Below are positions 7,398 through 15,431 of a stretch of 16,782 bases of DNA, piece after piece. Each line of letters opens with the position of its first letter. Position 1 is the stretch's first letter. Source of the stretch: Alphaproteobacteria bacterium (GTDB lineage: Bacteria; Pseudomonadota; Alphaproteobacteria; Puniceispirillales; Puniceispirillaceae); assembly GCA_011526395.1 (NCBI GenBank), contig WTHW01000134.1:1-16782 (forward strand), read 5' to 3'. The notes under the pieces are model-generated. The model was given only the letters and a program-made list of their open reading frames with translations. It was not told the DNA's origin and did no database searches. The translations under genes and the position numbers were made by a program.

Positions 7398-9110
7398 ATG
7401 AATTATACATATCACTCAGAGCTGTATGTTTCTGCCGACGAGACAACAGATAAAAAACATCATGCGGCAAATCTTCAAAGCTGGGATTTAAGCGCACGGC
7501 AAATCTGCGATTTAGAGCTATTAATGAATAGGGGATTTTATCCTCTTACAGGCTTTTTGTCAGAAGCAGATTATAACAGTGTGCTTGAGGATATGAGGTT
7601 GTCAGATGGCAGTCTTTGGCCCATTCCAATCACGCTTGACGTCAGCAATGATTTTTCTGAATCAGTTGCAATTGGCGATGAGATAGCCTTGCGTGATCCT
7701 GAAGGCGTGATTTTGGCAATTCTTGAGGTGTCTGATAAATGGGCACCTGATAAAGCAAGAGAAGCTGAAATGGTTTTTGGAGCAAATGATATGGCTCATC
7801 CTGCTGTGGCATATCTTCATAATCAGGCAGGAGATGTCTATCTAGGTGGCCGGATCATTGGCCTTCAACCTCCAACACATTATGATTTCAAACAATATCG
7901 CTCCTCACCCAATGAGTTGAAGAAACAGTTTGAAAAACATGGTTGGTATAAAACGGTTGCCTTTCAAACTCGAAACCCTCTTCATCGCGCGCATCAGGAA
8001 TTGACATTTCGTGCCGCGAGAGAGGTTGGTGCAAATCTATTAATCCATCCTGTTGTTGGTATGACAAAGCCTGGTGATGTAGACCATTTCACGCGTGTGC
8101 GCTGTTATGAAGCTGTTATGGATAAATATCCAGCTGCTACGACCGACCTTAGCTTGTTGAATTTAGCTATGCGCATGGCAGGTCCGAGAGAGGCTGTATG
8201 GCACGGCATTATTCGAAAAAATCATGGTTGTACGCATATGATTATCGGCAGAGACCATGCTGGACCCGGTAAAACCTCAAAAGGTGAAGACTTCTACGGA
8301 CCATATGATGCACAAAATCTGTTCAAAAAATTTGAACAGGAGATAGGCATAGAAATGGTTGATTTCAAGAATCTAGTCTATGTTCAAGAGCGCGCGCAAT
8401 ATGAAGAAGAAGATAAGATTTCAGATAAAGATGAGGTGACAATTTTGTCATTATCAGGAACTGAATTGAGACGCAGATTAAGCGAAGGACTGGATATTCC
8501 AAGCTGGTTTTCTTTCGAAGAGGTTGTGACGCAACTTCGTGCATCGCACCCGCCAAGGGCACAACAAGGCTTTACCTTGTTTTTCACAGGCCTGTCTGGT
8601 TCTGGCAAATCAACAATTGCCAATGCTGTTCGCACAAAATTGATGGAAATGGGTGGCAGGCCAGTCACATTGCTTGATGGTGATATTGTGCGAAAGAATC
8701 TGTCATCTGAGCTTGGTTTTTCAAAAGAACATAGAGATCTAAATGTGCGACGTATTGGTTTTGTTGCTTCAGAGATCACTAAAAATAGAGGGATCGCCAT
8801 TTGCGCACCGATAGCACCTTATCATAGCTCGCGGCTCGCAGTGAGAGAGGAAGTGGAAACATATGGAGCATTTGTTGAAGTCCATATAGCCACCTCACTT
8901 GAAGAGTGTGAAAGACGTGACAGGAAGGGGCTGTATAAATTAGCGAGAGAAGGCAAGATTCCAGAATTTACAGGCATATCTGACCCCTATGAGGTGCCGG
9001 AAAACCCAGAGTTAAAACTTCAAACAGAGGGGCTGGACGTCGATTATTGTGCACAGCAAGTTATCTTAAAGCTGGAGATGCTTGGCTTGATCGGGCTTGA
9101 AAAAGCTTAG
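7398..9110 (+). CDS. sat/cysC: Bifunctional sulfate adenylyltransferase / adenylylsulfate kinase
   Basis: 570 aa. The ATP sulfurylase part (about 1-385) has QTRNPLHRAH (190-199), HPVVGMTKPGDVDH (217-230) and GRDHAGPG (284-291). The APS kinase part (about 391-565) has the P-loop GLSGSGKST (398-406), DGD (by LLDGDIVRKNLS) and FSKEHRDLNVRRIGF. Together they convert sulfate and two ATP to PAPS. The length and domain order (Sat then CysC) match known bacterial fusions. AAGGA ten bases upstream of the ATG supports the start. No PAPS reductase, sulfite reductase or sulfate transporter gene lies in the window, while a sulfotransferase is directly upstream. PAPS is therefore probably made as a sulfuryl donor, although use in assimilation cannot be excluded. 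Confidence 0.96.
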   Translation: MNYTYHSELYVSADETTDKKHHAANLQSWDLSARQICDLELLMNRGFYPLTGFLSEADYNSVLEDMRLSDGSLWPIPITLDVSNDFSESVAIGDEIALRDPEGVILAILEVSDKWAPDKAREAEMVFGANDMAHPAVAYLHNQAGDVYLGGRIIGLQPPTHYDFKQYRSSPNELKKQFEKHGWYKTVAFQTRNPLHRAHQELTFRAAREVGANLLIHPVVGMTKPGDVDHFTRVRCYEAVMDKYPAATTDLSLLNLAMRMAGPREAVWHGIIRKNHGCTHMIIGRDHAGPGKTSKGEDFYGPYDAQNLFKKFEQEIGIEMVDFKNLVYVQERAQYEEEDKISDKDEVTILSLSGTELRRRLSEGLDIPSWFSFEEVVTQLRASHPPRAQQGFTLFFTGLSGSGKSTIANAVRTKLMEMGGRPVTLLDGDIVRKNLSSELGFSKEHRDLNVRRIGFVASEITKNRGIAICAPIAPYHSSRLAVREEVETYGAFVEVHIATSLEECERRDRKGLYKLAREGKIPEFTGISDPYEVPENPELKLQTEGLDVDYCAQQVILKLEMLGLIGLEKA

Positions 9111-9118
9111 GAGGTAAG

Positions 9119-10372
9119 ATGGCGGCGCTAGGTGAGGCAACTGAACAGTTAAATAAAATCGTTGACGATGGTTTGTGTCTTGGGTGTGGCTTGTGCGCGG
9201 CCATAGCGCCAGAAGCCATTAAAATGACACGCGGTGAAGATGGAGATTTGCGCCCCATTGCCAATGACCAGTTTGATGATGAAAAGATGGCGCTGGTAAA
9301 TCAAATCTGTCCATCTTTGCGTATAGAAGGCCTGCCAGAAGATCTGGCATCAGAAGCGCCGCACCAGGATACGGTATGGGGGCCGTATTATGAAATGAGC
9401 CTTGCGCATTCAGCAGATGCCAATGTGCGTCATGAAGCCTCGACAGCTGGCATTTTAACTGCGCTTGCTATCTATTTGCTAGAGACAAATAAGGTTGACG
9501 CCATTTGCCATGTAAAGGCGGCGGACAGCCCTGCCAATTTTGGCGTAGCAACGATTAGCCGGACAAGACAAGATGTGATTGAAGCCTCAGGTTCTCGCTA
9601 TGGTCCTACAGCGGCATTAGTTGATATTGAGAGTGTTTTATCCTCAGATGAGAATTTTGCCCTTATAGCAAAGCCATGTGATTTGAACGCCATGCGCAAT
9701 CTTGCACACATTGATAGCCGCGTAAATCAACGCATTTCTTATTGGCTGACTTTGCTTTGTGGCGGATTTCAACCAGATGCGTCCTTTAACGATTTTCTGC
9801 GTCAAAATAATCTGTCGAAAGAGGGGCTTTCACAGGTCCGGTATCGTGGGTTTGGGTGTCCAGGCCCTACTAGCTTGACTTATGAAGATGGCTCTAAAAC
9901 ATCTTTTCACTATTTAGATTTTTGGGGTGAGGATGAAAGTCAATGGTCAATGCCATTGCGATGCAAAATCTGCGCTGATGGAATTGGTGAAGCTGCGGAT
10001 GTTGTCGCAGGCGATGCATGGCAAGGTGCCTCACCTGATAGGGTGGAGAGTGAGACTGACAAAGGGTTTAATTCAGTTATCACGAGAACAAAGAAAGGCC
10101 AAAGCTTATATCAAGATGCGATAGGAGACGGCTACATTACAATAACTGATATTGTTGACCGAGATTACTTAAGCGCTGTTCAACCTCATCAGGTAACAAA
10201 GAAATTAGCCGGACAAGCGCGCGTGGATGGTTTGCGCAAAGCAGGCTCAGTTGCTCCTGAAATCGTAAATATGCGAGCAGATGCCCTAAGTGAGATGCTT
10301 GGCCTTGATGCCTTCAAAGAGCAAAAACAAGGTGCGTTTGAACGCGCAAATGCACTCAAAAAGCAAAATTAA
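9119..10372 (+). CDS. FrhB-like Fe-S flavoprotein (F420 hydrogenase/dehydrogenase beta family)
   Basis: 417 aa. The N-terminal ferredoxin-like part has CLGCGLC (C20, C23, C26) with a later CPS (C64) as likely fourth ligand. The C-terminal FrhB domain shows AKPCDLNAMRNL (C187), RYRGFGCPGP (C247) and LRCKICADGIGEAADVVAGDAW (C282, C285). The family includes F420-reducing subunits, and also FAD/ferredoxin reductases such as BciB and 7-hydroxymethyl-chlorophyll a reductase, so F420 need not be the cofactor. AGGAGGT directly precedes the ATG with only about four bases between, a perfect but unusually close ribosome binding site. The gene follows sat-cysC by 8 bases and is surely co-transcribed. It probably performs a reduction or reductive step on the pathway intermediate; the substrate is unknown. 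Confidence 0.82.
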   Translation: MAALGEATEQLNKIVDDGLCLGCGLCAAIAPEAIKMTRGEDGDLRPIANDQFDDEKMALVNQICPSLRIEGLPEDLASEAPHQDTVWGPYYEMSLAHSADANVRHEASTAGILTALAIYLLETNKVDAICHVKAADSPANFGVATISRTRQDVIEASGSRYGPTAALVDIESVLSSDENFALIAKPCDLNAMRNLAHIDSRVNQRISYWLTLLCGGFQPDASFNDFLRQNNLSKEGLSQVRYRGFGCPGPTSLTYEDGSKTSFHYLDFWGEDESQWSMPLRCKICADGIGEAADVVAGDAWQGASPDRVESETDKGFNSVITRTKKGQSLYQDAIGDGYITITDIVDRDYLSAVQPHQVTKKLAGQARVDGLRKAGSVAPEIVNMRADALSEMLGLDAFKEQKQGAFERANALKKQN

Positions 10373-10461
10373 TATTGCCCGTTCGTTTTGTGAAAATATG
10401 GTTTGCGAAACTTCCTTAATTGGTGCTTACTTTACCTATTCAAATAATGGGAGGTTTTTTC

Positions 10462-11427
10462 ATGAAGAAATTACTATTTGCAGCAATGCTATCACTTGGC
10501 TTCACGTCATCTAACGTAGCATCTGCTAATTGCGGTGATGTTTCAATTACAGAAATGGATTGGGCATCTTCAGCTGTTGTAACTTATGTATCTAAGTTTT
10601 TAATGGAACAGGGCTATGGCTGTAATGTTCAGTTGGTGCCGTCATCTACGACACCGGCTGTTGCATCACTAGCTGAAACCGGTGAGCCGGATTTGGTTAC
10701 TGAGCTATGGGCTGCTTACACGCCTGCTTATTTTGACCTTAAAGAGCAGGGTAAAGTCGTTGAGCTTGCTGATGTGCTAGTTGATGGCGGTGTTGAGGGT
10801 TGGTGGATTCCTCAATATCTTGCAGACGAGCATCCAGAGCTAACAACCATCGAAGGTATCATGGCAAACCCAGAGTTGGTTGGTGGTCGTTTCCACGATT
10901 GTCCTGATGGATGGGGTTGTAACTTCACAAATCACTCGAATTTGAAAGCTTCTGGCTTAATGGACGCTGGTATTGAGCGTTTCCAGCATGGTTCTGGTGA
11001 AACATTGGCAACGGCTATTGCGGCTGCATATGAAAACAAAGAGCCATGGTTCGGTTACTATTGGGCACCAACATCTGTATTGGGTTCATACCCAATGGCA
11101 CAGGTAGACCTTGGTCCATACAATGAAGAAGCACATGCTTGTAATGTTAAAGATGATTGTGCAACGCCAAAAATGTCTAGCTATCCAACAGCGATCGTTT
11201 TGACAGTTGCAACAACAACGTTCGCAGAGCGTGAGCCACAAATCGCTGAATTGATGAGCAATGTACAATTTACAAATGCTCAGATGAATGAAGTTCTTGC
11301 ATGGCAAGATTCAAATGGTGCGTCTTATGAAGAGGCAGCTGTTTACTTCCTAACAAACTACAAAGATGTTTGGGGTAACTGGTTAAATGATGATGCGCGC
11401 AGCAACTTGTCTGCGTTGTTGAACTAA
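10462..11427 (+). CDS. proX: Glycine betaine/proline-type ABC transporter substrate-binding protein
   Basis: 321 aa from the ATG at 10462, with GGGAGG seven bases upstream. A start at 10420 would place residues before the signal peptide and is rejected. Residues 1-22 are a Sec signal peptide with an ASA cleavage site. The mature protein is an OpuAC/ProX-type binding protein rich in aromatic residues that could form a cation-binding cage: W34, W83, W114-W115, W151, W196, Y199-Y200, W201. Six cysteines (C24, C54, C147, C153, C227, C233) could form three periplasmic disulfides, which fits a DsbA-competent cell. Ligands of such proteins are glycine betaine, choline, carnitine, DMSP or proline betaine; which one applies here is not readable. 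It starts 89 bases after the FrhB-like gene and is followed by a strong terminator. Confidence 0.92.
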   Translation: MKKLLFAAMLSLGFTSSNVASANCGDVSITEMDWASSAVVTYVSKFLMEQGYGCNVQLVPSSTTPAVASLAETGEPDLVTELWAAYTPAYFDLKEQGKVVELADVLVDGGVEGWWIPQYLADEHPELTTIEGIMANPELVGGRFHDCPDGWGCNFTNHSNLKASGLMDAGIERFQHGSGETLATAIAAAYENKEPWFGYYWAPTSVLGSYPMAQVDLGPYNEEAHACNVKDDCATPKMSSYPTAIVLTVATTTFAEREPQIAELMSNVQFTNAQMNEVLAWQDSNGASYEEAAVYFLTNYKDVWGNWLNDDARSNLSALLN

Positions 11428-11442
11428 CCGGCAAAATTTAGT

Positions 11443-11470
11443 GCTGGCCACGTAAGTGGCCAGCTTTTTT
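11443..11470 (+). terminator. Rho-independent terminator/attenuator between proX and proW
   Basis: GCTGGCCAC (11443-11451) and GTGGCCAGC (11456-11464) form a perfect nine-pair, GC-rich stem around a GTAA loop, followed by six T (11465-11470). It lies 15 bases after the proX stop and 24 before the proW start. Partial termination would give more binding protein than permease and ATPase. Confidence 0.93.
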
Positions 11471-11494
11471 CATTTTTCAATTTTGGTGGATGTG

Positions 11495-12529
11495 ATGGCG
11501 CGATATGATGGCGTGTTCAATAGTCTTGGGCTTCGTGAATGGTGCGATGCTGAAAAGACTGATGGGCCAATGTCAATGGCTCAACTGCTTGCAAAAGCAA
11601 AAGGAAATGACGGTCCCGTTGAGTCCGCTGGTTTGCCTTTTCCTTCACTAGATGAATTGCATGAAGCTTGCGCGCAAATCGGTCAGACACGTGATCTAAC
11701 AGAAGGGATTGAGCAAGGGTTTTTGGCAGTCCGCGCTGAGTTAAAATTCTTCCTAGACCCTCTAACACAACCTTTAAGCTGGTTGTTGGATGGAACGCTA
11801 TATGCTTTCGAAATGGCGCCATGGTGGGTGATGATACCATTACTGGTATTTGTATCATGGTTTGTCAGTCGCTCAGCATTAGTGACAGGCTTTGTTGCCG
11901 CTGTTCTTTTGGTATTTGGCTTTGTTGACCATTTTGATGTCGCCATGCAAACGCTTGCGATCGTTTTTGTTTGTACGTCTCTGTCCGTATTAATAGGCGT
12001 GCCTATTGGCATTGGGATGTCAAAATCTGACACAGCACAGCGCATGATCGTGCCCATCTTGGATTTGCTCCAAACATTGCCAACGTTTGTTTATCTTATC
12101 CCATTGATATTTTTATTCTCAGTTACGGAATCAAAGCTATATGGCATCGCCATTATTTTATATGCCATTGTGCCAGTAATTAGATTGACTGATCTTGGTA
12201 TCCGACTTGTTGACCGTGATGTGGTCGAAGCATCAAACGCATTTGGCATGAACGCGTCTCAAAAATTGATGAGGGTTGAGTTGCCTTTAGCTTTGCCAAA
12301 TATCATGGCAGGCGTGAACCAAACTATTATGATGAGCCTTGCCATGGTGGTGATAGCCTCTCTTGTATCTGCGCCTGGTTTAGGTGTGCTGGTTTTACGT
12401 GGCATCCGAAATCTTGAATTAGGTGTCGGCATCGTCGCCGGTATCGGTATTGTATTACTCGCGGTGATTTTGGACAGAGTATCCAAAGCAGCTTTATCTA
12501 GGGTTGATAAAGCCAGAGATGTGAAGTGA
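11495..12529 (+). CDS. proW: Glycine betaine/proline-type ABC transporter permease
   Basis: 344 aa from the ATG at 11495, with GGTGGA about five bases upstream. A GTG at 11456 is in frame but lies inside the terminator stem and is rejected. About 105 hydrophilic N-terminal residues precede the membrane part, as in ProW of E. coli. Hydrophobic segments follow at about 107-128, 129-145, 150-174, 190-210, 212-230, 276-300 and 312-333. The ATPase-contacting EAA loop is EASNAFGMNASQKLMRVELP near 245-264. It forms the membrane channel of the importer with ProX and ProV. Its stop is followed after a few bases by the proV start, and TGAGG spanning the stop is the likely proV ribosome binding site. 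Confidence 0.92.
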   Translation: MARYDGVFNSLGLREWCDAEKTDGPMSMAQLLAKAKGNDGPVESAGLPFPSLDELHEACAQIGQTRDLTEGIEQGFLAVRAELKFFLDPLTQPLSWLLDGTLYAFEMAPWWVMIPLLVFVSWFVSRSALVTGFVAAVLLVFGFVDHFDVAMQTLAIVFVCTSLSVLIGVPIGIGMSKSDTAQRMIVPILDLLQTLPTFVYLIPLIFLFSVTESKLYGIAIILYAIVPVIRLTDLGIRLVDRDVVEASNAFGMNASQKLMRVELPLALPNIMAGVNQTIMMSLAMVVIASLVSAPGLGVLVLRGIRNLELGVGIVAGIGIVLLAVILDRVSKAALSRVDKARDVK

Positions 12530-12537
12530 GGCTAATG

Positions 12538-13581
12538 ATGCAACCAAAAGTATCTATTAAAGGGCTTTATAAAATATTTGGCGCAGACGCTAAAGATATG
12601 GTGGATAAGGTCAAAGCCGGTATCGACAAGACTCAATTGCTTGAACAATATGGTCATGTGCTTGGTCTGCAAGATATCAATATTGATATGCAGGCTGGCC
12701 AAATCACCGTTATTATGGGTCTGTCAGGATCCGGTAAATCTACCTTAATTCGCCATTTGAATCGTTTGATTGAACCAACACAGGGTGAAATCCTAGTGGA
12801 CGGGCAAGATGTCATGCAGATGGATGATAATCAATTGCGTGACGCACGGCAAAAAAGCATGTCTATGGTGTTTCAGAAATTCGCCTTATTGCCACATAAG
12901 TCAGTGATTGATAATGCAGCCATGCCCCTATCTGTACAGGGGATAGATAATACAACATGCTTGGCAGAGGCTCAAAAATGGCTAAAGCGTGTGGGGTTGG
13001 ATGGGTTTGAAGATAGGTTCCCATCACAATTATCCGGTGGTATGCAACAGCGTGTCGGTATTGCCAGAGCTCTGACGGCCAACACGGATATTATGCTTAT
13101 GGATGAAGCTTTTTCAGCACTTGACCCGTTGATCAGAACAGATATGCAGAATTTGTTGCTTGAATTGCAGAAAGAGCTCAATAAAACCATTATTTTTATT
13201 ACGCATGATTTGGATGAAGCGCTAAAGCTAGCAGATCATCTTGTTATATTAAAAGATGGCGCTGTTGTGCAGCAAGGTGAGCCACAAGGGATTCTGCTGG
13301 CTCCTAGCGATCCATATATTGAGGATTTTGTCAGTGATATTAACCGCGCAAGAGTGTTGCGCGTGCGTTCAGTTATGTCGAAATTGAGCCGTGCTAAAAA
13401 AGCTGGTGATGTTAATGCCGAAGATAGTCTAGAGCAGGTTATTGCGCAATCTGATGGTAATACAAATTACATTTATCGTGTTATGGAAGATGGCAAGGCA
13501 ATCGGCGAAATAGATATGAAAGACCTTGTCAAGGCGCTGGTGCCTAGAGTGGCATCTAGCCATGCTGCAAGAGCACAATAA
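12538..13581 (+). CDS. proV: Glycine betaine/proline-type ABC transporter ATP-binding protein
   Basis: 347 aa from the second of two adjacent ATG codons (12535 and 12538). The second has better spacing from TGAGG at 12527-12531, and a GTG at 12526 is less likely. The ATPase has Walker A GLSGSGKST (61-69), the Q-loop VFQKF with Q113, signature LSGGMQQRVG (165-174), Walker B IMLMDE (185-190) and the switch His in ITHDLDE (H223). E. coli ProV has two C-terminal CBS domains and about 400 residues. Here the tail after about 275 is only about 70 residues and looks like one short CBS-like unit. Osmotic or nucleotide sensing may therefore differ. It powers uptake through ProW. Confidence 0.93.
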   Translation: MQPKVSIKGLYKIFGADAKDMVDKVKAGIDKTQLLEQYGHVLGLQDINIDMQAGQITVIMGLSGSGKSTLIRHLNRLIEPTQGEILVDGQDVMQMDDNQLRDARQKSMSMVFQKFALLPHKSVIDNAAMPLSVQGIDNTTCLAEAQKWLKRVGLDGFEDRFPSQLSGGMQQRVGIARALTANTDIMLMDEAFSALDPLIRTDMQNLLLELQKELNKTIIFITHDLDEALKLADHLVILKDGAVVQQGEPQGILLAPSDPYIEDFVSDINRARVLRVRSVMSKLSRAKKAGDVNAEDSLEQVIAQSDGNTNYIYRVMEDGKAIGEIDMKDLVKALVPRVASSHAARAQ

Positions 13582-13611
13582 ATATCGCTTTATTTACTAA
13601 GGTACTAGGTC

Positions 13612-14481
13612 ATGTCTGAAAATCGAGCGGCGATTCTACTTGTGCTGGGTGGATGTATGTGGGGTGTTTATTGGATGCCTCTATTATATCTTGAGACGCT
13701 CGGTATAAAGGGCGCTTTTGCAGGCATATTATTATATGTCACTTGCTTAATCTTATTACTGCCAGTGATTTGGCGGTATCGCAGTGTGTTATTATCACAG
13801 TGGCGTATATTGATAGTAAGCGGTGCTTTAACGGGCTGTGCTTTCAGCTTCTATACCACTAGTTTATTCCACACAGATGTTATCCGCTCTATTTTGCTAT
13901 TCTACCTGACGCCAGTATGGGGCACTTTGATTGGTGTCTTTATACTAGGAGAGCGACTAACATTCTCTCGCCTTAGTGTAATTGCCATAGCCTTTGGTGG
14001 CTTATATGTCATTCTGGGTGCAGAAGGGGGACTTCCAATCCCGCGTAATATCGGGGATGTGTTGGCCTTATTATCTGGCGCATTGTGGTCAGCTGGCTCA
14101 CTCGGCCTAATGCGGGCCAAGGCTATTCCTGTGTTCCCCCAAATTATAGCATTTTTAATAGGTAGTATCATCATATCTCTTGCAACCATACTTGTGATTG
14201 ATGACATGCCATCCTTTGGGCAGGGCACCTTAAACTGGGCGCATATTGTTGGTTTTTTATGTCTGTTTTCACTATATGCCATTCCAATGTTTTGGATGAC
14301 ATTAGCGCCAGCTCAGGTGCTGACACCAGCAACTGTAGGGATATTGCTTATGAGTGAGGTATTTGTCGGCGCGATATCAGCTGCCCTATTATCAGGCCAG
14401 CCTTTTGGCATGGCCGAGTTAATTGGCACAATCTTAATCATCACTGCCGCATTGATTGAAGTGCGCAGTCATAGTAATTGA
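13612..14481 (+). CDS. EamA/DMT-superfamily transporter
   Basis: 289 aa, almost wholly hydrophobic, with the internal two-fold repeat of EamA permeases: first half about 5-135, with LFHTDVIRSILLFYLTPVWGTLIG, and second half about 150-285, with a helix rich in small residues near 240-265. Ten membrane helices are expected. DMT proteins are mostly exporters of amino acids or other small metabolites, and some import. It follows proV by 30 bases with AGGT upstream of the ATG and no clear terminator between, so it is probably part of the same transcript. It could export a product of the pathway or handle an amino acid derivative; the substrate is not predictable. It converges on the dehydrogenase gene at 14502. 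Confidence 0.85.
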   Translation: MSENRAAILLVLGGCMWGVYWMPLLYLETLGIKGAFAGILLYVTCLILLLPVIWRYRSVLLSQWRILIVSGALTGCAFSFYTTSLFHTDVIRSILLFYLTPVWGTLIGVFILGERLTFSRLSVIAIAFGGLYVILGAEGGLPIPRNIGDVLALLSGALWSAGSLGLMRAKAIPVFPQIIAFLIGSIIISLATILVIDDMPSFGQGTLNWAHIVGFLCLFSLYAIPMFWMTLAPAQVLTPATVGILLMSEVFVGAISAALLSGQPFGMAELIGTILIITAALIEVRSHSN

Positions 14482-14499
14482 AAATCTAGTTGTTCAATT
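14476..14499. terminator. AT-rich hairpin between convergent genes
   Basis: AATTGAA (14476-14482) pairs with TTCAATT (14493-14499) around a 10-base loop. It overlaps the stop codon of the DMT gene and ends two bases before the stop of the opposing dehydrogenase gene. It may act weakly in both directions. Confidence 0.3.
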
Positions 14500-14501
14500 T
14501 G

Positions 14502-15431
14502 CTAATCTCGAAGAGGGCGTGTGGCCTCTTGAATGGCGACTAACATTGCATCACGTTTCTTGGCTAGCTCCTCAACGGACTTGCCTTGTGCGCTCTGTGA
14601 CATGCCGTCTGTAATTTTCTGTTTTATCTCATCATTAAGATAGATCTGACCCAAATCATCCCACCAGCCATTAAATGTATCTGTGAAATGGTCAAGAAAC
14701 GAAGGCAAGCCGCCTGCACCTGCACCCAGATGAAATAGGCCGGTAGGCCCCATCGTAGCCCATCGTAAGCCCGGGCCTGCCCATACAGCTTTATCCACAT
14801 CTTCAACAGAGGCAACGCCCTCAGCAACAAGGCTGATGGCTTCACGCCAGATAGCAGCTTGCAGGCGATTGGCAACATGGCCGTTTTTCTCTTTATTCAA
14901 TCTGATAGTGATTTTGCCAATGGATTCATAAAAGGCTCTGGCGCCCTCTACGACGCCTTCGGCCGTTTTATCATTTCCCAATACTTCCACTAAGGGTATG
15001 AGGTGTGGCGGGTTAAAAGGATGACCTAAAACGAAATGAGATGGGTTTTGCCATCCGTCTTGCATTTGGCTCAATGTCAGGCCAGAAGCAGAGCTAGCCA
15101 CAATCGCCCCTTCTTTGAGGGCAGGCTCTATGTCAGCAAAGGTTGCATGTTTGATTGCAATTCTCTCTGGTACATTTTCCTGAATGAAATCAGCGCCTTC
15201 TACCGCTTCGGCCGCCGATTGACAGAAGGTAATATTATCAGGGTTTCCCTTTTCTGCTAAACCAAGTCTTTCAAGGGTTGGCCATGCTGTCTCGATATAT
15301 GCCTTCACAGATTTATCGCTATCAGCAGCAGGGTCATATAAGGACACTGATTTACCTGATGCAAGGAATAGGGCTGCCCAACTTGCACCTATGACGCCGC
15401 CGCCGAGACAAGATGTATGTGAAAAAGTCAT
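14502..15431 (-). CDS. 3-hydroxyacyl-CoA dehydrogenase-family oxidoreductase, carnitine-dehydrogenase-like
   Basis: 309 aa. The N-terminal Rossmann motif GGGVIG (10-15) binds NAD. ENVPER (85-90), SSASGLT (113-119) and HPFNPPH (137-143), with H137 and E149 as the expected catalytic pair, are typical of the family. NRLQAAIWREA (188-198) begins the C-terminal helical domain. GPGLRWATMGP (219-229) is characteristic of L-carnitine 3-dehydrogenase and lambda-crystallin-type enzymes that oxidise small hydroxyacids, rather than fatty acyl-CoA beta-oxidation enzymes. The length of about 310 fits. Its ATG overlaps the stop of the SDR gene by one base (TAATG), so they form an operon. The exact substrate is uncertain; a 3-hydroxy acid such as carnitine or a relative is the best guess. 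Confidence 0.85.
   Translation of the reverse strand: MTFSHTSCLGGGVIGASWAALFLASGKSVSLYDPAADSDKSVKAYIETAWPTLERLGLAEKGNPDNITFCQSAAEAVEGADFIQENVPERIAIKHATFADIEPALKEGAIVASSASGLTLSQMQDGWQNPSHFVLGHPFNPPHLIPLVEVLGNDKTAEGVVEGARAFYESIGKITIRLNKEKNGHVANRLQAAIWREAISLVAEGVASVEDVDKAVWAGPGLRWATMGPTGLFHLGAGAGGLPSFLDHFTDTFNGWWDDLGQIYLNDEIKQKITDGMSQSAQGKSVEELAKKRDAMLVAIQEATRPLRD

Noticed and set aside
8384..8800. Minus-strand open frame of 138 codons
   Set aside because: It lies entirely inside sat-cysC, whose motifs are intact, and shows no recognisable domain.
7398..9110. Sat-CysC as part of assimilatory sulfate reduction
   Set aside because: No reductase or sulfate uptake gene is nearby, and a sulfotransferase sits directly upstream; assimilation remains possible but is less supported.
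11683..12057. Minus-strand open frame of 124 codons
   Set aside because: Antisense shadow of proW with low-complexity composition.
13576..13597. AT-only inverted repeat (AATAAA/TTTATT) after proV
   Set aside because: Stem of six A-T pairs with no T-tract of note; not a credible terminator, so the DMT gene is kept in the operon.
13902..14282. Minus-strand open frame of 126 codons
   Set aside because: Antisense shadow of the DMT transporter gene; no domain features.
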